Assembly (NCBI GenBank): GCA_038093975.1
Contig: JBBPTG010000061.1
Span: 81,926-145,925, forward strand
Source: Chalciporus piperatus
Lineage: Eukaryota; Basidiomycota; Agaricomycetes; Boletales; Boletaceae
Length of the DNA: 64,000 bases
Direction: 5' to 3'
The notes under the pieces were generated by a model, which was not told the DNA's origin, searched no databases, and saw only the letters and a list, made by a program, of their open reading frames with translations. How positions within the stretch are numbered: position 1 is the stretch's first letter; every line of letters starts with the position of its first letter. Position numbers and translations under genes: made by a program. Of this stretch, positions 1 through 12,373 are shown in pieces.

Positions 1-273
1 GCGTCTATCTCCTACGGCGGCGTTACGACGGACACCCAACTTTAGTCCTCAAGTGGTCAATGGAATGGGGACCGACGATTGTGCACTATGAGGCGGTATG
101 TGACGGAACAAGAGAAAGCGACAAAGGAACACGTTATATTTCACCGTGAAGACAAGACCTGACAAGACACAACCTATTGCACAGAAAAATAACTTCTCCA
201 AGTTCATTTCATTTCATTTCCCGGACATCAAAATCTTATAGTCCATCCTTGCGAAAATAGCAGTAAAAACAGA
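1..273. other. 3' flank of the GH55 gene
   Basis: No reading frame or RNA gene is supported here. The stretch lies downstream of the stop codon of the minus-strand glucanase gene and probably holds its 3' untranslated region and terminator. Confidence 0.5.
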
Positions 274-3200
274 TCACCAACGCGTCCACGCGGTGAACGT
301 CTGCTGGAACCCATCATGGTTGTCAGCTTGGTTAATGACTCCTTGTTCTCCAACAGTAAGTTGGAAAGTTGTGCCGACCGTCGAGACACTGTAGAGGTTG
401 ATCGTGGAGATTTCATCGATGCCGACGATACTGGTTTGGCAGGTGTAGTTGGAGAGACAGCCCTGGGTGTAGTTCTGACGATAGGGACGAGCGTTGAGCT
501 TCTGTCAAGTCAAGACAACAAACAATGCAACATACCTGGAAGAAGCTGTAGAATCCACCACCTGTCGGAAAGGGTAAGTCAAATTGAACCCTGAGTTTGA
601 ATGAAACAGATGCAGGGCCTTACCGAAGAGCGTGATGTCCCAAGACTGTTGCACGTAGAAGGCCCACGCCATGGGGCTCGAAGCGTTGAACCACGTAGGA
701 TCATAGTAGTCCGAGTTGATGGAGTAAGGCGAAGGGGCTTGAGGGACAGGTTGGTAGTAAGGCTGTTTTAGTGTCAAGGTAAGGAATGGTCCACAACACG
801 ACATAGGAGCGAAGTCTTACAGTCTCAGTCTGCGCGAAACCGATCCAGTGGTTCTGCGCAGCGTGCAGGTTGTACTGGTAGAGCGAATTGTGCTCCACTA
901 TCATAGATAGAAGGATGAGAAATAGTTAAGAAAGGTATCTGATTATACGTACTCGCTGGTAAGAATGTTAGTGGGATGTTCACCATCCGAAACGTGAAAC
1001 AACTCACCAGTACCAATCATCCATACCGGGCCGTAGGATTCTGAAAGGACGCCGCGGCCAGTGAAGATATTTATCTGACGGCCTTTAGGGTCGTCAAGAT
1101 CGTGGTCGGCAGTCCAAACCCAAGTTCCCTGTGAAGGAGGTATTATGACCTGAAAGAAGGATTGGAGGGACGAAACTACCAACCTCAAGGTAGGCGCTGG
1201 AGCCCGGTCTCAGATGCAGAGCCAGGAAGGCTGCCATGCAGTCGGGGCTCAAGCTGCCCACGGGGCATTGTGCGTACTGCAACTTCGTACCGGCGGCTAA
1301 GATGAAAAGGATGTGAGGATGTATGCATCTATCATGTCTTAGCACTTACCACCACCGAGGCTGAATTTCAAAGAAGGATTAGATTCATCGCAGGAAGTCA
1401 ATATCCGGACTTACCGTATGACGGTATCCCACATGCCTGCACCACCCTGCTGATTCCAAGGTTCCTGAACATTCCACTCGAGGACAATGGCACCAGGTGC
1501 TGAGAAGAGTAAGTCAATAATTTATCTGTTACGTGGAGTAACGCACCAGGTCCAACGGTGGTGAGAATCATGTCCGAAATTTCGAGGATACCGTTGCTCC
1601 AAGGAGCACCGGCTTGTACCATGACCTCAGGGTGCTTCTCATCCTGGAATTTTTTACCACCGCCCATGATAACAGACCATGCCTCTCCTGTCATTTGAGT
1701 TCCAGCAGGAATCTCGAGGGTATCCGTGATATAGTATGTTCCGGCATCGAAGAAGATGAGCTTGCAACCTGAAAACTATGGTCGAAAGACCTTCAGTATC
1801 AACCCAGTATGGAACTCTTTCGGAACATACCTTGTCGAAGATCTTTTGGAGGGCCTTAGTATCGTCGGTGACACCGTCGCCTTTTGCGCCATACGACTTC
1901 ACGCTAACAATCTGATCGACCGAGTAATCGGCGTATTGAGGGTGTCCTCTGCCGAAAATGTTACCGCTCTTGTCGACAATGTTCCATGGCTTTTGTGGGG
2001 GCTGAATGTATCCTTGGGTAAAGTGTGCTTTGCCCTCGTTTCCGACATAAACATTGCCCTGGGCCCAAGAATCGATATGCATCGAGTCTGTCGAACCCTT
2101 GAGCACGACGCTGCCGTTTAGGACACCGACTGCGACGGGAACATTGTATAGATTGATGTTGTTCAGCACAATGGAACCCGCGAGCGTGCCATTGCTGGGC
2201 TTTGAGTTCTGGATGAAAATTGGCGTGTCCACTACACTTGCATCGATAATCGCTTCAGAACCGACAGTCTGAACGGCCATTCATAAACTACGCAAGGATT
2301 CTCATGTGGACACTCACCTGGGTGGCAGAGCTTGTTCCACCAGTCGTCAAACTAAAACCGACCTGAGTTTGACTTCAGAACTTTGAAGGACAGTAGTGGC
2401 GAAAGAGGAAATTACCGTGCAGTTGTTGATAAGCACACGCTGGTAAGTCCAACCTATTCAAGTCATGAGCAACTGACAAGTAATGATCGCGCAAAATTCA
2501 TACCCCAACTCCACGCAGCCTGGACAGCTTTGGGAACCTTAGAATACAATAGCAGAGAAATCTCGAATGGCCATGCTTACCAGTAACCGCGTTGTTGACA
2601 GTGAGGTTTCGCACAGTGAATTGTTGGTTTCCGACAGAAATACCAGTTTTGCCTGCGGCTGTTAACCAACTTGAAAGTATGCATGAAATCTGAACACACC
2701 TCCGTTGAAGACGAGATCTGCGAAGCTGATGAGCACACGAGATAACAGGGATAGTCAAATACATACCGCCCATGAAACCACCACTGTTGTGTAACGTGAG
2801 TAATTACATACGTTGCCGAGCAATCACCGCTCACCTTCCGTTCTCCATCAATAGACCTGGAAGAACATAAATAAACTTCGCAGTCATTGTTTCAAATTAG
2901 AATGGTGCATACCTGCGTGTTGCGTGCCGTTGGCTTGAGACATCTCCACGACGACATTCACTAACGAGGTTGCCTGTGAAACTTGCCAGTGAATACCGAG
3001 GGCATGCGCAGCGGGTGGCATTTGACGCAAATCAATGACCAGATTGCGGACAGAGCGATAGCTTGATTGGACTTCTCAGCGCTCGTGCTGATCAACTGCA
3101 CCACGGACTTACAAGCTGTCTTGGTTGACGAACCAATTAACACCACCAGCAGCGTAAGGGTCTGCGTCTGTAAAGCGTCTCAGTATGAAGGCGATCTACA

Positions 3201-3783
3201 TGGTCCATCAATAGACGACATACCGATAACAGCCAAGCCAGTGAAGTTTGCAGCTGCGAGAATGGTGGGAGGTGTTCTGGCGTCACCAATGATTTGGGTG
3301 TACCAGTACGCGTCGATGGAACTGGATACTTTGTATACTCTGCCAGACTGTTAGCACGCGGCTACTCGTATAACACGCCTCATACCCAGCAGGGAAATAC
3401 ACGATTGCGGGAGTTAGTGTCGAAGATTGACACCCGAGACCGCAACGGAATCCTTCGGTCATTGCAGCGCTGTAAAAGATAGTTCAACGATCCCGGACTG
3501 GCCACGAGAGTCAAATGACGAACTTAATGGCTGCGGTATCATCGGTCACACCATCACCCTTGGCTCCGTAGTCCTGCACGTTGCGGAACACTTCGTAAGT
3601 CGTGTTAGGGTTGAACGCAGAAGTTCCCTGGTGTTTGATATTTTGGAGCCAGTATGGCTCTCCTGGTGCAGCTAGGCCGGTTGTCAACGGTGATTTGCAT
3701 GAGGAGCCGCGGCCAGCTACAAGGGGTGCGGCCAGCAAGCCCACGCTCGCGAGGAGCGCAGAGAGAGAGAGTGGTCTGAACAT
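274..3783 (-). CDS. Secreted exo-beta-1,3-glucanase, glycoside hydrolase family 55
   Basis: The start Met at 3783 opens a typical signal peptide (MFRPLSLSALLASVGLLAAP), followed by a mature N-terminus. Two copies of the pectate-lyase-like repeat motif YGAKGDGVTDDT are visible, at about 3560-3540 and again near 1885, which is the duplicated beta-helix layout of GH55. The family hydrolyses beta-1,3-glucan in fungal walls or laminarin, outside the cell. The gene is cut by many short introns; exons can be followed to a TGA at 274-276 after a segment ending in FTAWTRW. One junction was checked: exon 1 ends at ATT-AA and rejoins in phase after a roughly 50-nt intron to read NAAMTEGFRCG. I saw no frame break in the parts I traced, but not every one of the small exons was resolved. 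The family is clear; exact exon borders are not. Confidence 0.85.
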
Positions 3784-3917
3784 GGCGATAAAATCACCGA
3801 TGGGTAAGGAACGTATTTATAAGTGAGCGACTTGTGAGTGGGGAACGGTAAAGTAAGGAGAATGAGCAAACCCCAGGTTGAAAGTAACTCCACATTATTT
3901 CTCGGGTCCTGTTTCAT

Positions 3918-4090
3918 TCAGGCGGCCAGGGATCGCACGCGGTGTGACTTCGGGTAGATAAACGTGGAGAAAGGGCGTTCCGTTTTGATGTACGCCTTGA
4001 CGTGAATCTCATGGAGATGCAAAGAACCGCCCTCTTCGAACTCAATATGAATGGACTTCTCGTCATGGTGGTCATGATCGAAGGCAGCCT
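3918..4090 (-). other. Orphan exon-like reading frame, His/Glu-rich, function unknown
   Basis: On the minus strand an open stretch reads AAFDHDHHDEKSIHIEFEEG and continues through HLHEIHVKAYIKTERPF to a TGA at 3918-3920, right next to the promoter of the GH55 gene. It begins directly after a good acceptor (ACTTAG). The composition looks like protein, not random DNA. I could not find an upstream exon that joins in phase: the obvious partner around 4150-4185 (LIIVDLTKFN, followed by a GTATGA donor) is out of phase. It may be the last exon of a small gene whose other exons I missed, or a relic. Confidence 0.25.
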
Positions 4091-6499
4091 AAGTGGCTCG
4101 TTATGGTAAATGCGCTACGAGCTACCTCAACTTGCCCACTCAAGTCAGCGTCATACCGTTGAATTTAGTGAGATCGACAATGATCAGCTGCTGGCAGCTG
4201 TTAGATGATTGACAGCGGATATATAAATACGAGCATGACACTATGATGTGAGCTGATGAAGAGCATGTGGACACGAAGTGTCGATTGGCTAAATATTCGA
4301 CCCTCTATGCCAGTGACTGATTGATGCGACTTTGATGCGACGATTCTATTAATCAGGAATACTTAATGGTGTCAATGAACCACTGGCAGTGGGGGGCCGT
4401 CAGGGGCTGTCCTGGTACAAATTCCAAAGCCATCTTACTCCAACATTGCTCAGACTGTTCTAAACAAATCGGGACTGTGTATTTGGAACGGGAATGGGCC
4501 CATCTGGAAGGCTCGGGTCGTACTCCGAGGCATATCTCCACGGCGCGTTCGATCACGGAATGCGGGGATTTCGGCGGTACCTGACCGCTGCTTGACAGGT
4601 TGAGGAGTCCGGTGCTGAAGAGGAACGGAACCTCTCGGGACCTGTGCAGCGTATGTACTGAACCTCGCAGTCACACCGGTCCGATCTGAGCCTCCCCTGA
4701 TCACCGACAGCATTATGTGTGTTAGTAGGATACTATCACCGGACCAGTATTGCAAATTTCTCGGTAGATTGAGTATAGCTACCTCAATGGCTTACCCTTC
4801 CTTCCTCGGCACGGTATAGGTAGATGCGCAAATGTTTCAGCTAGTTGCTCGTCTTTTCTCAAGGGTGATTCACTTAGAGGTTAATACAGGGGTCGGCGAC
4901 AGGACATCGTCAATCTCGGGCCCCGAAATTTCCCCGCTGACCGTGCTACTAAGTCAGTGTTAGAATTCGAAGTGTTACGGGCCGTGACCAAGCTGGCAGG
5001 GGCACACAGTGAAGATGTTCGCTTGATGCTCGCGTATGATCTTATCCAGGCGATTTCCATGGTATCACGGCAACATCTGGCAACATCTACAAACTGGAAT
5101 CATTTTCCTAACAACCCAATTATGATGCCACCTTGATCGATTGATCCCTGGCTGGATCCAACCCAAACATCATGAATGGTTTACCCACTGAACCCTGATG
5201 AAAATACTGCATTGGATGCGCTCGAGTGATGAATTAGGTCTACATGAATGCAACACTTCGGGCTGGAACGATATTGAATATGCATCTGCGCGTCTGCGAG
5301 CATCAGTGAGATTCACTGGTGGCTACCTACATTCCGCTAGTATCCCGCTTGTGTGACGAAAGCTCAATTCCACACACCCCCAGACAAAATTGACAAAATT
5401 GAAAACGATGCTGATCTGCTCGCCTCGATCACTAGAAAGGAAGAAGTAATCCTACACTCGTACTTACATGTGACATTTCCTGGGAATGCGCAGGCCGCCG
5501 CCCATGCATGGTATAAACACTGTGTCAATTATCGCACCGATCGTCGATGGTGAGGCGGAGTTTAAATTGTGCCAGCAATTATGTGGACATTCTAGTAGTA
5601 CGAGTTCGCGAGTAGGAATAGAATTTGGTCTTTGCTCGAGTGGCTGTGTCTCGTTAGCTCTCTCTCTTCCGTTCTCTCACCAGTCAGCCTATAGGCTATC
5701 AGCCGCGCCCCGACCTCTTCCTTTCTTTTCGCCCACCCGCCACACCCTTCGATTCTTTCGGGCCCCCTAGTGACCCCTTAGAATCGCCTCGCGTGACCCT
5801 TGCTGTCGCGTTCTCCTGAGCCGTTCGCCCACGACCGACTGCGTGCGAGGCCTTTCCCAGCCCGCCCACGCAGCTGACACTCGGGCCCCACAGGTTCTCA
5901 CAGATCGCGGCCGGGAGGCGCTTCGCGCCTTCACCCACACTTCTTGCTTAGCAGCTAGTTTCTCTCTCTGCAGTCCGAGTCACATAACGACGAACAAAGA
6001 GTGGAGTTCACGCTTCTCCCTCATATCGTTTTATTCTCGCTGCCATTCGAAATACTCCTTTAGAACGTATCATCGTACTTTTGCAAGTGTAAAATTGGTG
6101 TTGTGGTGTCGTAAAGCTCTAATTTTACAATTCTGCTGGTGAGAGTATGTACCAACCACTACCATGATGGTTACCCAGCAAAAGGCGAGGTACTTACTCG
6201 CCCAACTGCTGCCCCCACACCAACGCCGCAAGGCAATGAATCCCCAAATTAGGAGGAAGGTGTTGTTGAACCGAGATTAGCTAATGTTTCCCTTTACGAA
6301 ACAACGTCGCTTTTGTGCGAAGCCTTTTCGCTGCAGATGTTATTGTGTTCGTCGGTATGCTGGTGACAATTGGGTGACTTAATGCGTCCAATTGTCTTAC
6401 TTTCATATATCTAGATCCCTCTTTCTTCTCTGCGAAAAGTGCTGGTTCCTTTTCGTTGTACTCTTTCTGGACAACTGTGCCTTGTATAACCCCTTCGAA
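4091..6499. other. Gene-poor stretch and probable promoter of the 6.5 kb gene
   Basis: I see no supported gene in these 2.4 kb. A short direct repeat of TTGATGCGAC lies near 4321-4341. From about 5640 to 6140 the plus strand is rich in pyrimidine runs (CTCTCTCTC and similar), as is common in basidiomycete promoters and 5' leaders. This fits a long leader for the plus-strand gene starting at 6500. Confidence 0.4.
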
Positions 6500-7354
6500 A
6501 TGTCTTCTACCCCAATATCCAGCACCTACCCTTACCTCCCACCTACTACCAACGCCCTCGACCCACAGCAGAGGGCACATCTTATACGCTCGACGAGGAA
6601 GCTTGGCGCAGTTCTGGGTACCGCACCGTACCTTTTGGAAAACGACGTATCCGTCACGGTGTTACCCCTCGGGAAGGTTAAAAACCCCACCTCCGATGAG
6701 TTGAAACGCCAGGGGTCGATCTTTACGCACCGTCCCGGCTCATCGTCGGTGACCTCCTTCAATTCTGCCTCTTCAACTTCACTACATGATCCCTCTCCAT
6801 CGGCGTCATTGGTCTCACTGTCCCAGAACATTGCATCTGGCATGCAAAGTACTGAATCTTTTTCCATAATTCCACCTGGTCTATCCACCTCCTGTAACTC
6901 TGGGAATAAACTCCGCCCACTCTATCTGCATCTCAAGACAACCTCTGTCACGCCAACAGACAGCCGATTTGTACCTTCCCCACTTCCTCCTATGCCGTCA
7001 CGCGCGTCCGTCTCCTGCCTCCCTCCTTCCCCTCACTCCCCCGATTTCTCCAGTGAACCCGATATTGCCAAGATCCGGCGTAAACAGATGGCTAAACTTA
7101 CACGTCATCTTGGGGAAAATATCCCCGCTGAACTCGTCCTCGGATCGTCACCACGTCCAAAAACCTCTATGACGTCTCTGGATCGCATTGCCAAGGGACC
7201 CAGCCTGTCAGTTGGTCATGCGATCAAGGATGCTCCGTTCGTCCACGATAGCAAACCTTCTGTTTCACAAACAAGACAAGACTGGGTCGGCGAGTGGAAC
7301 CGTCCGGACATTAGAGATGTGCGGAAGGAGCTCAGAAGCCTGAGAGCCCGGTGA
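6500..7354 (+). CDS. Conserved protein of unknown function, Ser/Pro-rich
   Basis: This is an intronless frame of 284 codons. The first ATG is at 6500 (MSSTPISSTYPY); the frame is open further upstream but without an ATG. An ordered N-terminal block (HLIRSTRKLGAVLGTAPYLL) is followed by a long Ser/Thr/Pro-rich linker. A second conserved-looking block, IRRKQMAKLTRHLGENIPAE, lies near residues 190-215, and the C-terminus has WVGEWNR and ends in a charged helix (RKELRSLRAR). Two short conserved blocks joined by disordered sequence suggest an adaptor or regulatory protein. No enzymatic motif, signal peptide or membrane segment is visible, and I do not assign a function. Confidence 0.75.
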   Translation: MSSTPISSTYPYLPPTTNALDPQQRAHLIRSTRKLGAVLGTAPYLLENDVSVTVLPLGKVKNPTSDELKRQGSIFTHRPGSSSVTSFNSASSTSLHDPSPSASLVSLSQNIASGMQSTESFSIIPPGLSTSCNSGNKLRPLYLHLKTTSVTPTDSRFVPSPLPPMPSRASVSCLPPSPHSPDFSSEPDIAKIRRKQMAKLTRHLGENIPAELVLGSSPRPKTSMTSLDRIAKGPSLSVGHAIKDAPFVHDSKPSVSQTRQDWVGEWNRPDIRDVRKELRSLRAR

Positions 7355-7992
7355 AGTAATCTTCGGTCCCCCCCTTGATTGTTGTCCCGATTTCCATATT
7401 TCCGCATTTTTTTTCATGACTATGCAATGTATGCGTGACTAATACCAGCTGCTGGCGCTCAGTTGACGAAGTTATATCCTTATGTACCTATTGTGTTTGT
7501 AGCCATGATAGACCCTAGCCATAATTATCCTGTACGCTAGATCGTGTAGTACATACCACTCTTACTTATTACTGTAGATAGTCGACAGCGCTTCGATCGC
7601 TGTAAATCTGATGTTACTTATGGATAATATGGGTCTCGAAGTGCGACCGTGACAAACCAAGAACATTCAATTCAAGACACAGTCTGGGAAGACCAACAAC
7701 CGCCCCGGGAAAGACCCTAAGTCAGCTGTACCATAACCTCTGAGAGTTGAAACGTTGAAGCTCGACGCTGGACATTATCATGATCGCCTCTCGGAGGCAG
7801 GATGCTTGGGACGCCTACGCAACGTGTACGTACGGTCAACACAACAGTCTGGGCAGCATTGCAATATCAATGCCGGAAAGTCTTTTCCCTCCATAAATCT
7901 CGTTATGGTCAAGTCATGGTGTCTTTGGAAGTTTTTAACCAGTTATCCTGCGTGTGGTCATTCATAACCCCACCTTTCCTCGTCCTGCGCGA
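7355..7992. other. Intergenic stretch containing the promoter of the first P450 gene
   Basis: No gene is supported. The right-hand part, from about 7826, carries a block also found upstream of the second P450 gene (described separately). The left part probably holds the 3' end of the 6.5 kb gene. Confidence 0.5.
7826..7861 (+). promoter_or_regulatory. Upstream block shared by the two P450 genes (copy 1)
   Basis: GTACGTAC is followed within 30 bases by ACAGTCTGG and CATTG. The same order recurs at 10102-10126. This copy lies 167 bp before the ATG of the first P450 gene. It may be a regulatory element kept after the duplication, or just residual similarity. Confidence 0.35.
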
Positions 7993-9983
7993 ATGTCCAC
8001 GTTCGTCGACTCCGGCTGGGTTTCTGGAATTGTGGCGTTTGTCGCTGTCCTGGTAGGCTACTTGTCATATGTCGCGAGCCTCGTCGGCTCGCGCAGAAGG
8101 TTACCACTCCCTCCAGGCCCTCCTAGACGCTGGTGGTTTGAAGATCAGTTACCTCAGTCTCAGTAAAGTCTCTTGCAATGTCCAGAGTTCGATTGACGAC
8201 CATATGACAACAGCGCTCATTTCAAGTTCGCGGAGCTGGCAGAGAAGTATGGGCCGGTTTTCTCACTAAGACGGGGTCCACAGGTCTTCGTGGTCATAGG
8301 CCGTCATGAAGCAGCTATGGAAATCATGGAGAAGGAAGGCCTATCACTCGCTGACAGACCTCGCTCTATTGCAGCGGCGGAAGTGATTTCGGGCGGTATG
8401 AGAGTGGTTGTCGAAAGACAAGGGAATAGACTTCGGCGAATCCGGAAGTAAGGTTTATGTCAACCCTTATTGCGCTTATCTCTCAAGTCGAATGTAGGGC
8501 ATTGCATGCTCTGTTGCAACCCAGAATGGCAGAGTCGTATGAGCCCATACAAACCAGACATGCGAAGAACGTCGTATTGGACATCCTCAACGATCCTGAA
8601 AACCATCAGATGCATGCGAGGCGGTATGTATATGTTCACCTCAAATCCTTCAGGTCATCTCACGTCGCATTAGATATGCAGCATCTGTTATCATGGGAAT
8701 CACGTATGGAAAGACCACGCCAACCGCGTACAGCGATCCCGAGGTAGTCGCTGTTATGCGATGTTTGATCCGTTTCGGGAAGGCTCTACGCCCAGGAGCA
8801 TTCCTCGTGGACACCTATCCCATCTTGAGGTATGTTCCGGGATACCTTACCCCGCTGAAAAAGTGGCACCAGGAAGAGCTTGCTCTCTTCGAGGGACAAC
8901 TAAACGTTGTGCGACAACAAATGGTAGAGCCGCTGAGCATCTCGACTTTCTGACAACAGTGTCACTTATCTGATCAACAGGCGGAGGGCAAAGCAAGACC
9001 TTGTTTCGCCAAATTTCTGATCGAGAACCAGCAAGAGTACCGGTTTGGCGACCAGGAGATTGCCTATGTAGCTGGTGCGATGTTTGGCGCGGGTTCAGAG
9101 TCTGTATGTTCAAGTGCAACACCCCATGTTCGTTTCTGAAACATATGTTTACAGACTGCCTCCGCAGTTACGATCATGATGATGGCGGCTGCTGTACACC
9201 CGGAAGCTCAAGCAAGGGTACAGGAAGAATTAGATAGGGTCGTGGGGCGGGAGAGATGTGTGTCAAGTTATACATTTTGCGTTTTCCTGCCTTGTACTGA
9301 TCGATATGAGAACAGTGCCGTCGTTCGCAGATCAAGCGATCCTGCCCCAAGTAACTGCTTTCGTCTTAGAAACCATGAGGTGGCGTCCAGTGAACATTGG
9401 AGGTACTACGTCACAGATGCCTTCACGCAATTTTGGGCTAACCCAGATTCCTGTAAGGAATCCCTCACCGTGCAACAAAGGATGTTATTTGGCGAAACTA
9501 TCTTATTCCAGAAGGCGCAGTAGTCATTGGGAGCCATTGGTGATTACACGAGGTCTTCCGTTGGCATCACAGGGGCTAACGTTCATTCAGGGCGATTGCC
9601 AACGACCCCGATGTCTTTCCAAACCCTGAAAATTTCGATCCCCAACGTTGGTTCAATGCTGAAGGCGAACTACGAGATGACCTACGGTTCTGTACGTTTG
9701 GGTTCGGTCGAAGGTATTCCACAGTTATATGGACACCTTCCGTCTGTCTAAACTTTTGACCTTACCCAGAGTCTGTCCGGGACAACACGTTGCGACCCGG
9801 TCTGCTTTCATAAACACTGCCCTCATGCTTTGGGCGTTCCAGCTATCTGAGAACCTCGAGTCGCCTATCGACACGTTTGCGTTCTCGGACACAGCGAATA
9901 TGCACGCAAAGCCTTTCAGAGTGATATTCGAGCCTCGATTGAGTGAAGAACGGATCAGACAGTTGTGTTCGGGAGATGATTGA
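7993..9983 (+). CDS. Cytochrome P450 monooxygenase, tandem copy 1
   Basis: A membrane-bound haem monooxygenase of about 500 residues in ten exons. The start ATG at 7993 gives a hydrophobic anchor (VSGIVAFVAVLVGYLSYVAS), then the proline hinge LPLPPGPPRRWWFED. The I-helix reads AGAMFGAGSESTAS, the K-helix ExxR is ETMR, and the haem-binding loop is FGFGRRVCPGQH with the Cys ligand encoded just after the last intron. All nine introns join in phase, so the gene looks intact. One donor (GTGTGT, at 9258) is weaker than its counterpart in copy 2 (GTAAGT). The fungal family and substrate cannot be told from sequence alone. It sits 257 bp upstream of its duplicate. Confidence 0.9.
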
Positions 9984-10101
9984 ATATGCATCATATTTGT
10001 TTACACTTTGTCTGCAAAGGTTCGTGCATCTAATCAGATTATCATTCGGTACCTTTTTGGGTTACCTCCGTGGGGTCAATTCAGCCCAAGCGCGGAAACC
10101 A

Positions 10102-10126
10102 GTACGTACCACACAGTCTGGTGACA
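10102..10126 (+). promoter_or_regulatory. Upstream block shared by the two P450 genes (copy 2)
   Basis: GTACGTACC, ACAGTCTGG and CATTG occur in the same order as at 7826-7861, here 139 bp upstream of the ATG at 10241. The surrounding intergenic sequence is otherwise diverged. Confidence 0.35.
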
Positions 10127-10240
10127 TTGTTTACACGCGGACGCAGGATACGAAACATGTTCAAATGACCTTGCCATGGCACTTATATAGTCCCGCTATC
10201 TCCCACATGGGTCGGGTCTGTGTAGTGCTGTCTCCCATCG

Positions 10241-12268
10241 ATGTTTTTCGCCATGACCATGCTCGAATCAAGCTGGGTTTCAGTATCCCTTGCTTGTGCT
10301 GCCATTATCCTACTAGGTCATTCATGCCTCGAGCGCATTGTAAGTTCACGAACGCGGTTACCGCTTCCCCCGGGACCCCCAAGACGCTGGTGGTTCGAAG
10401 ACCAACTTCCTAAGTCCCGGTAACGTGTCTTCTTGATTTGAGTACCCACAGCCATTGTCGACCATGCATCCACAGGGCCGCTTTCAAGTTTGCGAAACTG
10501 ACGGAAGAGTATGGGCCCGTGTTTTCGCTGAGACAGGGGCATCGGCTATTCGTGATCATTGGACGATACGAGGCAGCGATGGAGATCATGGAGAAGGAAG
10601 GTGCATCGCTTGCTGATAGGCCTCGTTCGATTGCAGCGTCAGAGACGCTCTCTGGGGGGTTGAGAGTGGTGGTACAGAGACATGGCGAGGCTCTCCGTAG
10701 CCGTCGAAGGTGAGGTTTAGTTTCAGGCGCACTTCAACATGGGCTCTAAAGCATCCGGATGTACATGTTATGTAGAGCCCTACATGCGATGCTTCAACCC
10801 AAGATGTCAGAGACGTATCAGCCGGTACAAACCCGACATGCGAAGAACGTCGTGTTAGATATTCTCGAGGACCCCGCAAATCATCAGATGCATGCCAAGC
10901 GGTGCGTATGTCGGGTGTTCCAGATACCTCAGCCTCCTGATGCCCCCGCCAGATATGCAGCATCTGTGGTTATGGAGATCACATACGGGAAGACAACGCC
11001 GACTGCGTACAGCGATCCAGAGGTGATCGCTGTCAACCGTTGTCAGAATCGATTCGGGCAGGCGATAGGTCCGGGAAAATACCTCGTCGATACCTACCCT
11101 ATCTTGCGATACGTTCCTGGGTATCTTGATACGTTGAAGAAGTGGCATAAGGAGGAATTAGCACTTTTCAAAGGACAGCTTGACGTAGTACGACGACAAA
11201 TGGTGTGCCCAACTTCATCTTTCGTTTCGCGAGCCGAGAGAAGGACTCATCGGTCGGCAGGCGGAAGGCCAAGCAAGGTCTTGTTTTGCTCAGTTCCTCA
11301 TCGACCACCAGCAAGATCATCAGCTCGGTAATGACGAGATGGCATATGTAGCTGGAGCGATGTTTGGTGCAGGCTCGGATACTGTGAGTACAAGTGCAGC
11401 ACTTGCTTATCCTTGGAGTTGTGAAACATTTGTGCAAACTGATGTTGTTAGACCGCGTCCGCAATTACGATCATGATGATGGCGGCTGCTTTACATCCCG
11501 AAGCTCAGGCGAAGGTACAGGTGGAACTGGATGAGGTCGTCGGGAGAGAAAGATGTAAGTACAGTCGCAGAGTTTGGGCTAACGCGTAGGCTGATTGTGG
11601 TATAGTACCTTCGTTCGAAGACCAGCAAATGCTCCCTCAGGTAACTGCGTTCATGCTGGAAAGCCTGAGATGGCGTCCCGTCAGTATTGGAGGTAGGTTA
11701 CACCATGAACTCTTTTCGACGGCCTACCATCTGATGCCTGTAAGGTTTTGCTCACCGTGCAATCAAGGACGTCGTCTGGCGAGACTACTTGATTCCGAAA
11801 GGCGCAACAGTCGTCGGAAACCACTGGTAGGGCTCATTATTTGTTGATTTCAAGCAGTCAATAATGGCATCCAGGGCAATCGCGAACGATCCTGATGTCT
11901 TCCCAAACCCCGAACGGTTCGACCCTCAGCGCTGGTTCAATGAGAAAGGCAAAATAAGAGACGATATACGGTTCTGCACGTATGGGTTCGGTCGAAGGTA
12001 TGACACACCCGATTTGGTGCTTGTCCGGCCACTGAACCTTGGGCTACCCAGAATTTGTCCTGGACAACACGTCGCAAACCGGTCTGTTTTCATCAACACT
12101 GCGCTCACGCTTTGGGCGTTCCGACTATCGGAGGATTCTGAGGCCTCAATCGATTCGTTAGCGTTCTCGGACACGGCGAACATGCATGCGGCACCTTTTC
12201 GATTGATATTCGAGACTCGATCAAGTCCGGAGCATATCAAACAACTCTGCTCAGAGGAAGGCGATTAG
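10241..12268 (+). CDS. Cytochrome P450 monooxygenase, tandem copy 2
   Basis: A close paralogue of the upstream P450, with the same ten-exon layout and the same intron phases. The N-terminus may start at 10241 (MFFAMTMLESSW) or at the in-frame Met codons four or six residues further on. It has a hydrophobic anchor, hinge LPLPPGPPRRWWFED, I-helix AGAMFGAGSDTTAS, K-helix ESLR and haem loop YGFGRRICPGQH. Every intron splices in phase and the protein ends in QLCSEEGD, so it looks functional. The threonine in the I-helix is the usual one for oxygen activation. The two copies differ most in the N-terminal anchor and the B-C region, where substrate recognition lies, so they may act on related but different substrates. 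Confidence 0.9.
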
Positions 12269-12373
12269 GGCTCTTTCATACGTACATTTTTTTCTCGTGT
12301 ACTGCACTTGTATATTTGAAGCAGCTGTTCTACTTTTCTACCTTGTGGGGTTCTGCCGGTCTGGCCGCGGGGG

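Noticed and set aside
9258..9315. Possible broken splice site in P450 copy 1
   Set aside because: The donor GTGTGT is weak, but the frame joins precisely (ER-L-PSF) as in copy 2; the rest of the gene is intact.
7740..12268. A secondary metabolite gene cluster around the P450 pair
   Set aside because: There is no terpene synthase, PKS, NRPS, transporter or regulator next to them; neighbours are housekeeping genes.
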